NCBI GenBank assembly: GCA_903835145.1
Contig: CAILMA010000742.1
Coordinates: 1-7,360, forward strand
DNA from: an uncultured Bacteroidota bacterium
Lineage (GTDB): Bacteria > Bacteroidota > Bacteroidia > Chitinophagales > Chitinophagaceae
DNA: 7,360 nt
Direction of reading: 5' to 3'
Program-made: the position numbers and the translations under genes
Notes under the pieces: generated by a model
Seen by the model: only the letters and a program-made list of their open reading frames with translations
Told to the model about the DNA's origin: nothing
Database searches by the model: none
In this document: in pieces, positions 6,675 to 7,360 of the stretch
Numbering within the stretch: the first letter of the stretch is position 1
How the letters are laid out: every line of letters starts with the position of its first letter

Positions 6675-7184
6675 ATGAGAAAAGCAAACATGTTGCTGTC
6701 GTCAATTGTCCTTATGTTTTTGTTCATTGGTTGCAGTGAAGCTCAGCAGCAGCTGAATAAGAATAACCCGTACTACTCCCATACTGCCACTGGCAAGCTG
6801 AATGTACCGAACACCGAATGGAAAAAGTACCTTTCTCCAAAATCTTACAATATACTCAGGGAAAAGGGTACTGAATATGCCAATAGCGGCCCTTATGTGC
6901 ACAACCCCAAGACTGGTATCTACTATTGTGCGGCCTGCGGAAATCCATTGTTTAAATCAGACAGTAAGTTCGACAGCGGCACTGGCTGGCCAAGCTTTTT
7001 CAGGCCTATTACAAAGACCAGTGTAACGGAAGATCGTGATGAGTCGCTCGGCAGTGTAAGAACAGAGGTGCTCTGCTCCCGCTGTGGCGGCCACTTGGGT
7101 CATGTATTTGACGATGGTCCTGCGCCCACCGGCCTCAGATATTGCATGAATGGCTTTGCACTGGCATTTGAAGAAACGAAGTAG
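6675..7184 (+). CDS. msrB: Peptide-methionine (R)-S-oxide reductase MsrB, lipoprotein-type export signal
   Basis: This enzyme reduces methionine-R-sulfoxide in oxidised proteins. The 169-residue sequence begins with a lipoprotein signal (lysine, hydrophobic core, FIGC lipobox, Cys20 then SEAQ), so it is expected to be anchored in the periplasm. The MsrB domain covers about 45-167. Zinc-binding pairs are Cys85/Cys88 (CAAC) and Cys134/Cys137 (CSRC). SGTGWPSF is at 101-108, GGHLGHVFDDGP at 138-149 and GLRYCMNG at 153-160, with catalytic Cys157. The resolving cysteine found in SGCGWPSF enzymes is Thr103 here, so recycling probably does not use that cysteine. It has no MsrA domain fused to it. It ends 21 bp from the converging gene on the other strand. 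The lipobox has Phe at -3, which is acceptable but not ideal. Confidence 0.95.
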   Translation: MRKANMLLSSIVLMFLFIGCSEAQQQLNKNNPYYSHTATGKLNVPNTEWKKYLSPKSYNILREKGTEYANSGPYVHNPKTGIYYCAACGNPLFKSDSKFDSGTGWPSFFRPITKTSVTEDRDESLGSVRTEVLCSRCGGHLGHVFDDGPAPTGLRYCMNGFALAFEETK

Positions 7185-7205
7185 AACTATGCGATGGCCT
7201 TGCTG

Positions 7206-7360
7206 CTATTTGCAGAGCTGCAGGTATTCGTCGTGGGCTATTATTTTATAATCGTTAGGTATCCTGAACGTGGAATTTTCAACCGGCGATACACTCACTT
7301 TTTCAGCTTCCATGTGCGTAAGCACACCATTTTCATCTTTATAATCAAAGATCAACGGGA
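7206..7360 (-). CDS. C-terminal end of an unidentified protein
   Basis: Read on the minus strand, an open frame enters from the right edge (first full codon at 7358) and runs 50 codons to a TAG at 7208-7206. The tail contains LIFDYKDENGV, MEAEKVSVSPVEN and TFRIPNDYKII, and ends in YLQLCK. The pattern of a short hydrophobic strand, charged turns and an IPNDYK-like ending is reminiscent of the C-termini of some exported Bacteroidota proteins, but this is too little to assign a family. Codon use and position, converging on msrB with a 21-bp gap, support a real gene. The other two minus-strand frames hit stops within the last 20 bases of the window. Confidence 0.65.
   Translation of the reverse strand, partial: PLIFDYKDENGVLTHMEAEKVSVSPVENSTFRIPNDYKIIAHDEYLQLCK

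Noticed and set aside
7203..7215. Small inverted repeat CTGC-TATTT-GCAG between msrB and the converging gene
   Set aside because: The four-base stem overlaps the end of the minus-strand coding region and has no T-run, so it is too weak for a terminator.

Overview
The window looks like chromosomal DNA from a member of the Bacteroidota, possibly near the Chitinophagia or Sphingobacteriia. Three things point there: two DUF4199-type membrane proteins, TAnnTTTG-type promoter boxes, and A-rich start regions without clear Shine-Dalgarno sequences. The lineage below phylum level is a guess. No RNA genes, insertion sequences, CRISPR arrays or phage genes were seen. Coding density is high and no gene-free stretch exceeds about 110 bases.

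Layout. Positions 1-813 on the minus strand hold the N-terminal 271 residues of an Xaa-Pro aminopeptidase (pepP) that runs off the left edge. A 110-bp divergent spacer follows. Two tandem plus-strand paralogues (924-2414 and 2493-3998) encode exported arylsulfotransferase (ASST)-like beta-propeller proteins. After a 128-bp spacer with a good promoter box comes a dihydroorotase-family gene (4127-5431). Nine bases later begins a DUF4199-like membrane protein (5441-5995), and a second one follows (6062-6586). A lipoprotein-type methionine-R-sulfoxide reductase, msrB, lies at 6675-7184. The last 50 codons of an unidentified minus-strand gene close the window.

How the genes relate. The window is mainly housekeeping and envelope functions and is not one obvious pathway. 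The ASST pair would act in the periplasm on aryl sulfate esters. The MsrB lipoprotein would repair oxidised methionine in envelope proteins. The dihydroorotase homologue and the first DUF4199 gene look co-transcribed.

Most notable points. (1) The dihydroorotase homologue has lost five of the six expected metal ligands while keeping the fold motifs and several substrate-binding residues, so it is probably a pseudoenzyme. (2) The two ASST paralogues differ at the position of the family's catalytic arginine: Arg328 in the first, Lys328 in the second. The three active-site histidines are kept in both. No clearly new multi-gene defence or mobile system was found.
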